The position numbers were made by a program, and so were the translations under genes. The notes beneath the pieces are model-generated. The model was not told the origin of the DNA, ran no database searches, and saw only the letters and a list, made by a program, of their open reading frames with translations. Shown in pieces: positions 50,946 through 60,032 of a stretch of DNA of 64,000 bases (position 1 is its first letter; each line of letters starts with the position of its first letter). This DNA comes from Pelolinea sp. (lineage in GTDB: Bacteria; Chloroflexota; Anaerolineae; Anaerolineales; Anaerolineaceae), in assembly GCA_030692365.1 (NCBI GenBank), contig JAUYCC010000019.1:1-64000 (forward strand). Reading direction: 5' to 3'.

Positions 50946-52120
50946 CTAGATAACCGCAGAATCTGTTTCATCCGCGGTCTTTTCCTTGCAGCCAAAGAAA
51001 AAGAAGGTCAACAGAAATGAGATTGCCATGGAAAGCGCCGAAAGAAGCCCAAGCGTGAAATATGCGCTCTTGGCAACCAGTCTGCCACCCAGCAGAGCTG
51101 CGATGCCTAATCCCAGCTGAAAGGTAATCTCCAGCCAGGCTGAAGTTGCCATGTGCGACCTTTTTGTGGCGGTCGAAATTGTGTATGCGAACCATAGGGT
51201 TTGCGACAAACTGATGAATGACCTGAAGAAAATATAGGCGCTACCGCCGATAAAAGAGTTGGCTGTCAATCCCACAACAACCGCAAGAATGGCACTCAGG
51301 AACCGGCTTGCCAAAATAACCCGCAGATTTTTAAACCGCTTTGCCAATGCTGGTCCTATTAAAATGAAGAATACCATCGGAATGATCAATACAGCGTTCA
51401 TCACACCGAACGCTTCAATATTTGAACCATAGTGATAAATATAGAACAGGTTCATAAAAAATAACAGGAATGCAAATCCCAAACCAATAAACAGTTCGAC
51501 CTTGGCAAATTTTACAGTTGTGCGGTCGATACCTGTCAAATAAGGCGACAGGCTGATATGCGCAGTGTCCGCCGGTTTGTCGCGGTCAAGAAAAAATAAC
51601 GGGATGGTGCCGGCAATTATTAAGAGGCTGGATCCCGCCAGCGCCAACCTAAAGGACAACGTCTGGCTTAGAGTCAGCGGGTTGATCAGATGAGGCAGAA
51701 AATCACCTAGCAGAGCGCCAACTGAAGTGGCAGTATAGAAAATGATGCTGGTAAACGTGAATGCCTGGTTTTTATTCTCTCCGGCATAATGGGAAAGGAA
51801 GGCAATTGGATGCTAAAGTAACCGCAGGCCATTATCCCAGCCAGGAAGGAGCTTGCCAGAATAATCCAGCGGTTGGGACTAATAACACGCAGCAGGTAAG
51901 CCAACCCACAACCAGATTAACCAAAATAATGGAACGCTTATGTCCGATCTTTTCGGCCAGAAATCCGATGGGGATGGCCGCCAAAGCCTGGGCGAAATGC
52001 GTCAGGCTCAAAACGATCCCCCGAAAATCAGGGATTAGCCCCAGAGAGAATATATAAATTAAATTCCGTCTGAAATACACCGAAGCCCAGGTTGATCAGG
52101 CAGACTGTGACCAGATAGAC
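50946..52120 (-). pseudogene. MFS transporter, disrupted by frameshifts
   Basis: A major facilitator gene spread over three frames. The last frame (50946-51780) gives AGENKNQAFTF, then six hydrophobic segments to KEKTADETDSAVI. Upstream in another frame is NRWIILASSFLAGIMACGYF (about 51790-51890), and in a third FLAEKIGHKRSIILVNLVVG (about 51890-52045), the cytoplasmic loop 2-3 motif of the MFS. Before that VCLINLGFGVFQTEFN (to about 52110) is in yet another frame. At least three indels, so not functional. A hairpin at 50878-50894 may be its old terminator. Confidence 0.75.
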
Positions 52121-52218
52121 CTAATATTTTTATTCAGGCTGTTTATTTCTTTCAGAAATCCTGAAATTCGCCCTAGCAATATTTTCTCTCTCTGTTAGAT
52201 GAACGGTCAGATTTATAG

Positions 52219-53181
52219 TTAAGCCAGCCAAGTATTCAATACAAGCGAAGCGTACTTTTGCTGGTCAGCGTCTATTACTACTGCCACTTCTTTTCTTCCC
52301 GGATAAGCTTCGCCGCGTTGGTATTTTCTCCTGTCAACAACGGTCATGCCACGTGTAAATTCACCGCGAGTTTCGACATGGATCTGGTAATTTTCAATTT
52401 CCATTATCGAAGGATCAATTGCCGCGGCAACCGCCAGCAGGTCGGGTGGTGAAACAGCGCCTTCTTCCGTCACCTGTTTTCTGCCCATCTTGTGAACCAG
52501 TTCATGCGTCACATCAAAAATCTTTCCGGCTAGATTACACCAGAGCTTGTCGCTCGCAGCTTTAATTTTCTGTTGATCGCTCCACTTCAGGTAACCACCC
52601 AAAAAGAGTGGATCCAGTGGAACCATCATTTTAGGCATGGCGCTGTCAAAGACAATCCTTGCCGCATCTGGGTCTGCGAAGACATTGAACTCAGCCATCG
52701 GGCGCGTGTTGCCAGAGTCCAATCCACCGGCCATCATGGTCAGTAATCGGATTTTCTCCTCAATGCGCGGCTCCTTGCGAAGAGCGAGAGCGGCATTGGT
52801 CAACGGTCCGATTGTGATCCAGTCCATAGGTTCTTTCGCTTCCATGAAAGTACGGACAATAAAATCTATGGCGTGTTCATTTTCAACGGAATGTTTCGGC
52901 GCTGGCAAAGGTATCCCGCCCAGCCCGTCTGAGCCGTGGACTTTGGACGCGTTTTCATCAGCGTCAACCATTAATGCGCTTGTCGCGCCCGCATAAACAG
53001 GAACTTGTTTGCCTGATTGTTCAACCACACGCAGGGTGTTGTAAACAACCTTATCCAAGCCGACATTCCCGTTTACGCAGGTAATGCCCAAAACATTTAA
53101 CTCGGATGAGCGGAGCGCCAGCAGCAAAGCAACAGCGTCATCTAAACCGGTGTCACAATCAATGATTACATTTCGAGCCAT
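52219..53181 (-). CDS. Inosine-uridine-preferring nucleoside hydrolase
   Basis: Ribonucleoside hydrolase of 320 residues. The calcium/ribose motif VIIDCDTGLDDAVALLLAL is at the N-terminus; LGITCVNGNVGLDK, ITIGPLTNAALALRKEP, MAEFNVFADPDAARIVFDS and MMVPLDPLF follow in the expected order. Releases free base and ribose. Encoded alone, but with a second hydrolase at 59092 and ribokinase at 63084 it fits the salvage theme of this end. Ribosome site GGAGGA. Confidence 0.88.
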   Translation of the reverse strand: MARNVIIDCDTGLDDAVALLLALRSSELNVLGITCVNGNVGLDKVVYNTLRVVEQSGKQVPVYAGATSALMVDADENASKVHGSDGLGGIPLPAPKHSVENEHAIDFIVRTFMEAKEPMDWITIGPLTNAALALRKEPRIEEKIRLLTMMAGGLDSGNTRPMAEFNVFADPDAARIVFDSAMPKMMVPLDPLFLGGYLKWSDQQKIKAASDKLWCNLAGKIFDVTHELVHKMGRKQVTEEGAVSPPDLLAVAAAIDPSIMEIENYQIHVETRGEFTRGMTVVDRRKYQRGEAYPGRKEVAVVIDADQQKYASLVLNTWLA

Positions 53182-53376
53182 TTCTTTCCTCCACGATAAA
53201 TAAATATTCTTACATCAAGATTTTACCCTTCAGTTTGCTAGGCAGAATCCAAGTAATTCCTTCATTGCTTAATTAAAATTATTTAATCCCAACAACTTTT
53301 TTCTGCACAGGCAAAGATTCTAACATGTTTGTCGGACAATTAATTTTGCACTATAATTTCAGGTTAGGGATAAGCA

Positions 53377-53973
53377 ATGGATAAACGCATCAGCAGGCAA
53401 TACTTCAACAATCTGGCCGGAACTTGGGATGATACTGCCCGCAACAACGATCCGGTTAAATTAAGGGCTTTGGCGAAATGCCTGGATTTACCATCCGATG
53501 GTTGGATCCTTGATGTGGGGACTGGCACAGGGGTCTTTCTACCTTATTTAAAGGAATTAGTAAACGGAAAAAGCCAGATCCTATCCATGGATTTCGCGGT
53601 TAATATGGTGGCGCTCGCAAAAAGTAAACAGGCGGGTAATGGAATCCAGTTTATTTGCGCTGAAATTGAAACACTGCGCTTTGGCAGTGAACTTTTTGAT
53701 TCTGTCATCTGTTACTCCACCTTTCCCCATTTCCACAATAAACCCCTTGCCCTGAAAAATATTTACACCAACTTAAAACCCGGCGGCCGCCTTTTTATCT
53801 GCCATACCGCCAGCCGAGAGTTTATCAATCAAACCCACAGCAAAATTCCCGATTTAAAGGACCATTTGATCCCGGATAATGACGAAATGAAGGATTTATT
53901 AATTTCCTCCGGGTTTTTTGAACATGAGATTGCTTCAAAAGAAGATTACTACTTGGTAACCGCCAAGAAATAA
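53377..53973 (+). CDS. Class I SAM-dependent methyltransferase
   Basis: A 198-residue Rossmann methyltransferase. Motif I is WILDVGTGTGVFLPYLKEL, motif II ILSMDFAVNMVALAKSK, and motif III/post-I FDSVICYSTFPHFHNKPLALKN. The substrate is unknown; the N-terminal RQYFNNLAGTWDDTAR opening resembles UbiE/Methyltransf_11-type enzymes of anaerobes. Stands alone between a nucleoside hydrolase on the other strand and the BMP lipoprotein. Confidence 0.82.
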   Translation: MDKRISRQYFNNLAGTWDDTARNNDPVKLRALAKCLDLPSDGWILDVGTGTGVFLPYLKELVNGKSQILSMDFAVNMVALAKSKQAGNGIQFICAEIETLRFGSELFDSVICYSTFPHFHNKPLALKNIYTNLKPGGRLFICHTASREFINQTHSKIPDLKDHLIPDNDEMKDLLISSGFFEHEIASKEDYYLVTAKK

Positions 53974-54191
53974 TCCTTTTAACAGCAACAGATTAGTATG
54001 GTTAATTGTTTTTCAAATATTGATTTTAATAAAGGTGTAAGTGTTATATACTATATTTATTCTCTCAGCAAAGAGGATGGATTAATTCTTTGTCGTTCAA
54101 TTGATTGGGAATTTCAAAGGAGGTGACCATATTCGATTATTCTGCAAATTTTTTTTGGATCGTCAAAAATTAAATTTCTAGGAGAAACCAA

Positions 54192-55322
54192 ATGAAAAAG
54201 AGTATGTTAGTCGCTTTAGCTGCCCTGCTGATCGGTTCGTTGCTTTTCGCGGCTTGCGCCCCCAAAGCAGCAGAACCTGCTCCTGCCGAAGCGCCTGCTG
54301 AAGAAGCAGCCCCCGCCGAAGAGGCAGCACCTGCCCCAACCGAAGCTCCCAAATTCACCTGCGCGTTGATCACCCCCAATCCCTTGGGCGACCGATCCTT
54401 CATTGACTCATCAGCCCGCGGTATAGAACAGGCTAACGCAGAACTGCCCGTGAAATGCGACATCATTGAAACCAATGGCGTTGCCGAACACGAAGCCGCT
54501 CTGCGCGGCGCGGTTTCTGAGGGTTACGACCTGGTGCTTGGGCTTGCGATAGACCCGGCCTTGTTCCTTGCCCTGGCTGAAGAATTCCCGGATCAGAAAT
54601 TCTCATCACCTTCCGAAGTCTTCGCCGAATCTCTGCCTGCCAACTTCAGCTCCTACCTCATCGATGTGCATGAGAACAGTTTCCTGGCTGGCCTGATTGT
54701 CGGCAGCCTGACCAAGACCAAGACCGTCGGCGCAGTAGTCGGCGGTGATGCCCCTGGTTTGAACCAGTTCTTCTATGGTTACAAGCAGGGTGTTTTGGAA
54801 GTTTGCCCGGACTGCAAAGTGCTCGTCAGCTACCTCGGGTTCGAGTTCTCCAACCCGACCCTCGGTCTCGAAACAGCCCTCGGCCAGTATGAGGCGGGTG
54901 CGGACATCATCTACCAGGTTGCCGGACGTTCCGGCGAAGGTGTCCTGGAAGCCGCTGCCCAGAAAGACCTGTATGCCATCGGCGTGGACTCCAACCAGGA
55001 TGACATCCAGCCCGGCCATGTGATCGTCTCCGCTTTAAAGCGTGTTGATCAGACAACCTTTGATGCGATCAAACAGGTTGTCGATGGCACCTTCGCCGGC
55101 GGATTTATTCGTAAAGGCATGAAGGATGGATTTGCCGGTTTATCATGGGACGAGGGTTCAAAAACCTTTGAGGAAAATGGTCCCAAGGAAATGGTTGACA
55201 AGCTGCCAGAGGTCAAGAAACTGGTGGAAGAATACAAAGCCAAGATCATCAGCGGTGAGTATAAGGTTTGCGATGCGTTCGCCGCGGATTCAGAGGTTTG
55301 TGTAGCCCTGCTCGCAAAATAA
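54192..55322 (+). CDS. BMP/PnrA-family nucleoside-binding lipoprotein
   Basis: Solute-binding lipoprotein of 376 residues. Signal peptide MKKSMLVALAALLIGSLLFA with lipobox FAAC, then a 30-residue Ala/Pro/Glu linker, then the BMP fold: NPLGDRSFIDSSARGIEQAN, YDLVLGLAIDPALFLALAE, KTVGAVVGGDAPGLNQFFYGY, YEAGADIIYQVAGRSGEGVLEAA and AIGVDSNQDDIQPG. The family binds purine or pyrimidine nucleosides. AGGAG before ATG. Followed by a strong terminator-like hairpin and the ABC genes. Glu/Pro linker lengths like this are common in Anaerolineae lipoproteins. Confidence 0.88.
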   Translation: MKKSMLVALAALLIGSLLFAACAPKAAEPAPAEAPAEEAAPAEEAAPAPTEAPKFTCALITPNPLGDRSFIDSSARGIEQANAELPVKCDIIETNGVAEHEAALRGAVSEGYDLVLGLAIDPALFLALAEEFPDQKFSSPSEVFAESLPANFSSYLIDVHENSFLAGLIVGSLTKTKTVGAVVGGDAPGLNQFFYGYKQGVLEVCPDCKVLVSYLGFEFSNPTLGLETALGQYEAGADIIYQVAGRSGEGVLEAAAQKDLYAIGVDSNQDDIQPGHVIVSALKRVDQTTFDAIKQVVDGTFAGGFIRKGMKDGFAGLSWDEGSKTFEENGPKEMVDKLPEVKKLVEEYKAKIISGEYKVCDAFAADSEVCVALLAK

Positions 55323-55340
55323 GAAGTTCATAAATTATGT

Positions 55341-55373
55341 AAAGACCCCGAAGGATTGCCTTCGGGGTCTTTA
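55341..55373 (+). terminator. Strong hairpin between binding protein and ATPase genes
   Basis: AAAGACCCCGAAGG (55341-55354) pairs with all 14 bases of CCTTCGGGGTCTTT (55359-55372) around ATTG, followed by A and T. The ribosome site GGAGG of the next gene begins at 55375. It would end most transcripts after the lipoprotein gene and may hide the start of the ATPase gene when folded. Confidence 0.8.
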
Positions 55374-55387
55374 TGGAGGTAAACCGC

Positions 55388-56941
55388 ATGGCAAATGCAT
55401 TAGAGATGAAGGGGATTACCAAATATTTCAGCTCGACCGATGTTCAGGCGAATGATTCCGTAAACTTTGAGGTCAAAGCCGGTGAAGTTCACGCCCTGGT
55501 CGGAGAAAACGGAGCTGGAAAAACCACATTGATGAACATCCTCTACGGCCTGATCAAACCAGACGCCGGGGAAATTCTCATCAATGAGAAAAAGGTAACC
55601 ATTAACCACCCTGATGATGCCATCCGGAATGGTATTGGAATGGTACATCAGCATTTTGAACTGGTGCCTTCCTTTACAGTCGCGCAAAATATCATGCTAG
55701 GAATTGAACCCAATTCAGCCGGTTTTATCTCCCAAAAATCAGAAAATCAGATCGTAATAGACCTGGCAAATCAGTTCAACTTACCCGTAGATCCCAAAGC
55801 TGTCATCAGGGATTTGCCGGTCGGAATGCAGCAGCGGATTGAAATCCTCAAAGTGCTGCAGCGCAAGGCAAAATTTTTAATTCTAGATGAACCCACTGCT
55901 GTACTCACCCCGCAGGAAGTTAATGAGTTGATGGGTGTGGTGCGCAATCTTTCAAAAATGGGCTATTCCATCGTCTTTATTACTCATAAATTAATTGAGG
56001 TTATGCATGTTGCCGATCGCGTCAGTGTAATGCGCAACGGCAAAATGATGGGAACCAAAAAAGTTTCTGACACAGATATTCCGGACTTGGCGCGCATGAT
56101 GGTCGGCCGCGAAGTGCTTTTGAGCGTTAACAAGACCCCTGCCAAACGCGGGGAGCCTGTGTTTGAAGCCCGGGATGTCAGCGTTTCGGATGTCAACGGG
56201 CTAGCCGCAATTTCTCATGTTTCATTTACTGTGAACAGCGGCGAAATTGTCGGCATTGCCGGTGTCAACGGCAACGGTCAGACAGAACTTGTGGAAGTAA
56301 TTTCAGGCATGAAAGCCCTGGATGGCGGAAATTTATTGATCAAGGGCAAAGACATCACTCATTCCAGCGTCAGGGAGAGGCGTGATTCGGGTGTCGCCCA
56401 TATTCCTGAAGACCGTATGAAAGTCGGATTAAATCTGCAAACCATCCTTGATGAAAACCTGATCGTTTCCCGATATAACGATTCCGAATTCAGCAAGTTT
56501 GGTTTTCTTTTAGGAAAATCGATCAGAAAATTCACCGATTCGGTGATTGATGCCTTCTCCATTAAAGCGGCTGAATCCGGCGAGGGGATTTCCATGCTCT
56601 CCGGCGGTAATTTACAGAAAGTTGTAGTCGGTAGAGAGCTCTCCGGCAATCCTTCTTTCATCATTGCCAATCAACCCACCCGCGGGCTGGATGTGGGCAG
56701 CATTGAATTTGTCCATAAAACCCTGATCGAAGAGAGGGATAAATGCGCCGGTGTACTGCTGGTTTCGGTCGAATTGGATGAGATCATGTCCCTTGCAGAC
56801 CGCATCTTGGTTCTTTACCGAGGTGAAATTCAGGGAGAATTGGATGCCAGTAGCGCCACCGAAGAGGAGATCGGTATCCTGATGGCCGGCGGAAAAATTG
56901 ACAAAAACTCACCTAAACCTAACAAGAAGGGAGGGAAATAG
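55388..56941 (+). CDS. Nucleoside ABC transporter ATPase (two ATPase domains)
   Basis: A 517-residue duplicated ATPase of the NupO/RbsA type. Domain 1 has Walker A VGENGAGKTTLMNILYG and Walker B LILDEPTAVLTPQE with a degenerate signature (LPVGMQQRIEILK). Domain 2 has the weaker GVNGNGQTELVEVISG loop, a proper LSGGNLQKVVVGREL signature and FIIANQPTRGLDVGS. The asymmetry is usual for this family. ATG 55388 follows GGAGG. Two permease genes follow with 2-nt gaps. Confidence 0.9.
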   Translation: MANALEMKGITKYFSSTDVQANDSVNFEVKAGEVHALVGENGAGKTTLMNILYGLIKPDAGEILINEKKVTINHPDDAIRNGIGMVHQHFELVPSFTVAQNIMLGIEPNSAGFISQKSENQIVIDLANQFNLPVDPKAVIRDLPVGMQQRIEILKVLQRKAKFLILDEPTAVLTPQEVNELMGVVRNLSKMGYSIVFITHKLIEVMHVADRVSVMRNGKMMGTKKVSDTDIPDLARMMVGREVLLSVNKTPAKRGEPVFEARDVSVSDVNGLAAISHVSFTVNSGEIVGIAGVNGNGQTELVEVISGMKALDGGNLLIKGKDITHSSVRERRDSGVAHIPEDRMKVGLNLQTILDENLIVSRYNDSEFSKFGFLLGKSIRKFTDSVIDAFSIKAAESGEGISMLSGGNLQKVVVGRELSGNPSFIIANQPTRGLDVGSIEFVHKTLIEERDKCAGVLLVSVELDEIMSLADRILVLYRGEIQGELDASSATEEEIGILMAGGKIDKNSPKPNKKGGK

Positions 56942-56943
56942 CC

Positions 56944-58044
56944 ATGCAGAATAAAAAATTGAAAAAACTTCTTGATTCAATCCTTGTTCCCGCCCTCGCC
57001 ATTCTCTCTGGTCTGGTTTTAATGGCAGTGCTCATCGCGGTCACTAAAAAGCCGCTGCTCGAATCCTACGGCATTTTATTTTCAAAAGGTTTCGGCTGTG
57101 TAAAGATCGGCAACTGCGCTATACTGACCACCCTGGAACGTGCCACCCCTATTATCCTGACAGGCCTTTCAGCTGTGGTTGCCTTCCGCTCCGGGTTATT
57201 CAGCATTGGCCAGGAAGGGCAGTTTTTGATGGGCTCTGTGGTGGCTGCCTGGCTGGGGTACAGCATTCACCTTCCGAACGGAGTTCATCAGGTTGTCATC
57301 ATCCTGGCTTGTATGGCTGCCGGTGCCGCTTATGGGTATATCCCGGGAATTCTAAAAGTAAAACTTGGGGTCAACGAATTGCTGGCAACTATCATCCTTA
57401 ATACGATAGCCACATTATTTATTGAATATATGGTTCAATTTCCCCTTCGCGCGGATAAAGCCACCACAGCACACTCACCCATTATTGATAAAACGGCCGA
57501 ATTGGCAACATTCATGCCGGGTTCAAAGTGGGGCGTGGGATTCATTATCGCGATCGTGATGGTTATCGTTGTATATATATTCCTTTGGAAAACCAAAAAA
57601 GGATATGAGCAGCGCATGGCTGGACAGGCCAAACGGTTTGCCCTCTACGGCGGCATTGCCAGCGATAAAGCTGCTATCCGCGCCATGCTGATCAGCGGTG
57701 CCCTGGCCGGTCTGGCAGGCGCAGTTGAAGTGCTGGGCGTTCACAGGCGCATCATGACAGGATTCTCTGTTGGGCTGGGATTTGATGGTCTGACATCCGC
57801 TATTCTCGGACAGACTCATCCTTTCGGTGTGATGATCGTTGCCATTCTCTTCGCGGGTTTGAAACTGGGCGCCCAGCTCGGCCTCCAGTTAAAACTTGGC
57901 ATCCCGAGGGAATTGGGCGGCACCATCATTGGTTTCATCATCCTTTTCATTGCCGCGCGCAAGTTCTATGAAGGCAACATTGAATCCGTGCGTGGGTGGT
58001 TTAAAAGAAAAACAGAACACAAAACGAGAGGGGAAGGCGGTTAA
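56944..58044 (+). CDS. Nucleoside ABC transporter permease (NupP type)
   Basis: Membrane permease of 366 residues with 9-10 hydrophobic segments. TGLSAVVAFRSGLFSIGQEGQFLMG and LAGLAGAVEVLGVHRRI are the NupP/BmpB-type blocks; KLGVNELLATIILNTIA is the cytoplasmic loop that meets the ATPase. The first periplasmic loop carries two cysteines (GFGCVKIGNCAIL), also present in the paralogue at 60944. Partner of the permease at 58046. Confidence 0.88.
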   Translation: MQNKKLKKLLDSILVPALAILSGLVLMAVLIAVTKKPLLESYGILFSKGFGCVKIGNCAILTTLERATPIILTGLSAVVAFRSGLFSIGQEGQFLMGSVVAAWLGYSIHLPNGVHQVVIILACMAAGAAYGYIPGILKVKLGVNELLATIILNTIATLFIEYMVQFPLRADKATTAHSPIIDKTAELATFMPGSKWGVGFIIAIVMVIVVYIFLWKTKKGYEQRMAGQAKRFALYGGIASDKAAIRAMLISGALAGLAGAVEVLGVHRRIMTGFSVGLGFDGLTSAILGQTHPFGVMIVAILFAGLKLGAQLGLQLKLGIPRELGGTIIGFIILFIAARKFYEGNIESVRGWFKRKTEHKTRGEGG

Positions 58045-58045
58045 C

Positions 58046-59029
58046 ATGGAAGGATTCTTCAGCGTTTTTACGATTGAACTAGTCAACAGCGGCATCCGCC
58101 TTGCAACACCTATCATCCTGGCTGGTCTTGGCGGTGCGCTGTGCAACAAATCCGGTGTCTTGAACCTCGCCCTGGAAAGCAAAATGTTGTTGGGCGCGTT
58201 TATTGGAATCGTCTCAGCTTTTTACCTTGGTAATTCCTATCTGGGGCTGCTGGTTGCCATGGCGGCAGGTGGTATCCTTGGAGCGCTTTTCGCGTTCTTG
58301 TATCATCGCTATGAAGTGGACCTGGTCATTCTGGCAATTGCGTTTAACCTCATTATTTTGGAGTTGACCGTGTATGTCATGCGTGTGATGTTCGGCAATG
58401 TGGGCAGCTGGTCCGATCCGAGCATTGTCCGCATCCCTGACTTTGAAATTCCGCTGATTAAAAGTATTCCCGTCATAGGCGGCATTTTAAGCGGGTACAA
58501 CATCATTGTCTATTTTTCCTGGTTCGCGGCCATCATCCTTTATATCGTCCTCTATAAGATGAAATTCGGGCGCCATATCCGCGCGGTTGGTGAGAACAAA
58601 GAAGCTGCTGAGACGGTAGGCATAAATGCTCGAATGATCCAGACGCTGGCGCTGGTACTTTCGGGCATGCTGGCAGCGTTGGGGGGTGCTTTCCTTTCCA
58701 TCGGCCACCTCAAACTCTTTACCCGCAATATGAGCAACGGCCGCGGCTGGATCGCCATCGCGGCGGCGCTGTTTGGTGCCAACCACCCCATCGGCACCTT
58801 TTTTGCAGGCTTCTTCTTTGGCATAACCGAGGCGTTTGCGGTTCGCATCCAAAATGTAACCGACCTGCCGCCCAACCTGATTGAATTGCTGCCTCATTTT
58901 GCCACCCTTCTGATCCTGGTCTTTATCGCGCTGCGCGACAAGATCAAGGAATCCATGGCTCGCGGCCGGTTCCGCGCCAAGCTAAGGGCAGAATCTACCG
59001 AAGCCGTCAAGGAAATAAGCGCTTCCTGA
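58046..59029 (+). CDS. Nucleoside ABC transporter permease (NupQ type)
   Basis: Second permease of 327 residues. Starts at ATG 58046 one nucleotide after the NupP stop, with GGGAAGG ahead; a longer frame from 57896 overlaps NupP and is not used. TPIILAGLGGALCNKSGVLNLALESKML and GENKEAAETVGINARMIQTLALVLSGMLAALGG are the family blocks. Followed by an intrinsic terminator at 59051. Confidence 0.88.
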   Translation: MEGFFSVFTIELVNSGIRLATPIILAGLGGALCNKSGVLNLALESKMLLGAFIGIVSAFYLGNSYLGLLVAMAAGGILGALFAFLYHRYEVDLVILAIAFNLIILELTVYVMRVMFGNVGSWSDPSIVRIPDFEIPLIKSIPVIGGILSGYNIIVYFSWFAAIILYIVLYKMKFGRHIRAVGENKEAAETVGINARMIQTLALVLSGMLAALGGAFLSIGHLKLFTRNMSNGRGWIAIAAALFGANHPIGTFFAGFFFGITEAFAVRIQNVTDLPPNLIELLPHFATLLILVFIALRDKIKESMARGRFRAKLRAESTEAVKEISAS

Positions 59030-59050
59030 CAGGCGTGGAGAAATTAAGGG

Positions 59051-59086
59051 AATCAGGGATGTGACGGCAACCATCCCTGATTTTTT
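59051..59086 (+). terminator. Intrinsic terminator before the nucleoside hydrolase gene
   Basis: AATCAGGGATG (59051-59061) pairs with CATCCCTGATT (59072-59082), followed by TTTT. It ends 5 nt before the ATG of the hydrolase at 59092, which has no Shine-Dalgarno. It ends the transporter transcript and may shut or delay translation of the next gene. Confidence 0.8.
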
Positions 59087-59091
59087 CAACC

Positions 59092-60021
59092 ATGAAAGAT
59101 AAGCAAATCGTTTACATTGACACCGATATCGGTTTGGGCACACTCGGCGCGGAGATTGACGATGCTACAGCCCTGATGATGCTGCTTCACAATGCTGCTA
59201 TCCAGGTTGTCGGTATAGGTTCGGTTTTTGGCAATGTGCCGGTAAAGGACTCGGCTGCCAATCTCGCCAGGTTTGTGAAATTTTTCAAAAGAGATGATAT
59301 TCCTTTAGGTTTTGGCGCGGATCACCCGCTGGAAGGCGACCTTGCCTGGTTTGATGGGTGGAAGCAAGGTTACGAAAAAACCTTGTCTTACGAAGGCGAA
59401 CTACCGAGAACTAACTCCTGTGACCTGCTTATTGATTGCGTCCGCAAGTACCCTGACCAGGTTAGCGTCCTTACGCTTGGGCCAATGACCAACATTGCGC
59501 TGGCTATCCAGAAATCTCCAGAAATTATTAGCAAGGTAAAGGAAGTGATTGCCATGGGCGGGTCATTTGACGAGTGCCCCTCTTCCCCTGAGTTTAATAT
59601 CCATTGCGATCCGGTGGCGGCTGACAAAGTAATCCATACTGGTTGGCCAGTAACGTTGCTTGGTCTGGAGGTAACACGAAAGGCTTCTTTCACCAAAGCG
59701 GAATTCTTGGCGCTGAAGGATGCTGACCCGGCAACCGCTCTTCTCAAAAGCCAGGCCGCGGGCTGGATTGACCGGGTGGCTTCGAAGGGTTGGGAAAAGG
59801 ACGGCTGCGCCTTGCACGACGCTGTGGCCGCTGTGTACTTTCTGGATAAGGGATTGTTCAAAACAGTTCAGGTAGAAGTTCATGTTTCAATGGAAAAAGG
59901 GGCTTCCTGGGGGATGACATATATTAAAGAGGCATCCTCCATTTCTGGCAAGATACGGGTCGTTAAAGAAATGGACGTAAAGCGCTGTCGCAAAATGATT
60001 TGGGCATCTATAAACAGGTAA
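59092..60021 (+). CDS. Nucleoside hydrolase (IunH superfamily), second type
   Basis: Hydrolase of 309 residues. Its ribose/calcium motif reads DTDIGLGTLGAEIDDATALMMLL, with a short insertion between the usual DTDxG and DDA parts; VGIGSVFGNVPV, LTLGPMTNIALAIQ and FNIHCDPVAADKV follow. It differs from the standard-motif enzyme at 52219, so the two probably prefer different nucleosides. Begins 6 nt after an intrinsic terminator and lacks a visible ribosome site, but no other start would keep the motif. Followed by a PfkB kinase. Confidence 0.82.
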   Translation: MKDKQIVYIDTDIGLGTLGAEIDDATALMMLLHNAAIQVVGIGSVFGNVPVKDSAANLARFVKFFKRDDIPLGFGADHPLEGDLAWFDGWKQGYEKTLSYEGELPRTNSCDLLIDCVRKYPDQVSVLTLGPMTNIALAIQKSPEIISKVKEVIAMGGSFDECPSSPEFNIHCDPVAADKVIHTGWPVTLLGLEVTRKASFTKAEFLALKDADPATALLKSQAAGWIDRVASKGWEKDGCALHDAVAAVYFLDKGLFKTVQVEVHVSMEKGASWGMTYIKEASSISGKIRVVKEMDVKRCRKMIWASINR

Positions 60022-60032
60022 AGGGAGAAATA

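Noticed and set aside
57896-58045. N-terminal extension of the NupQ permease
   Set aside because: It overlaps the NupP coding region in another frame; ATG 58046 has its own ribosome site and a proper N-terminus.
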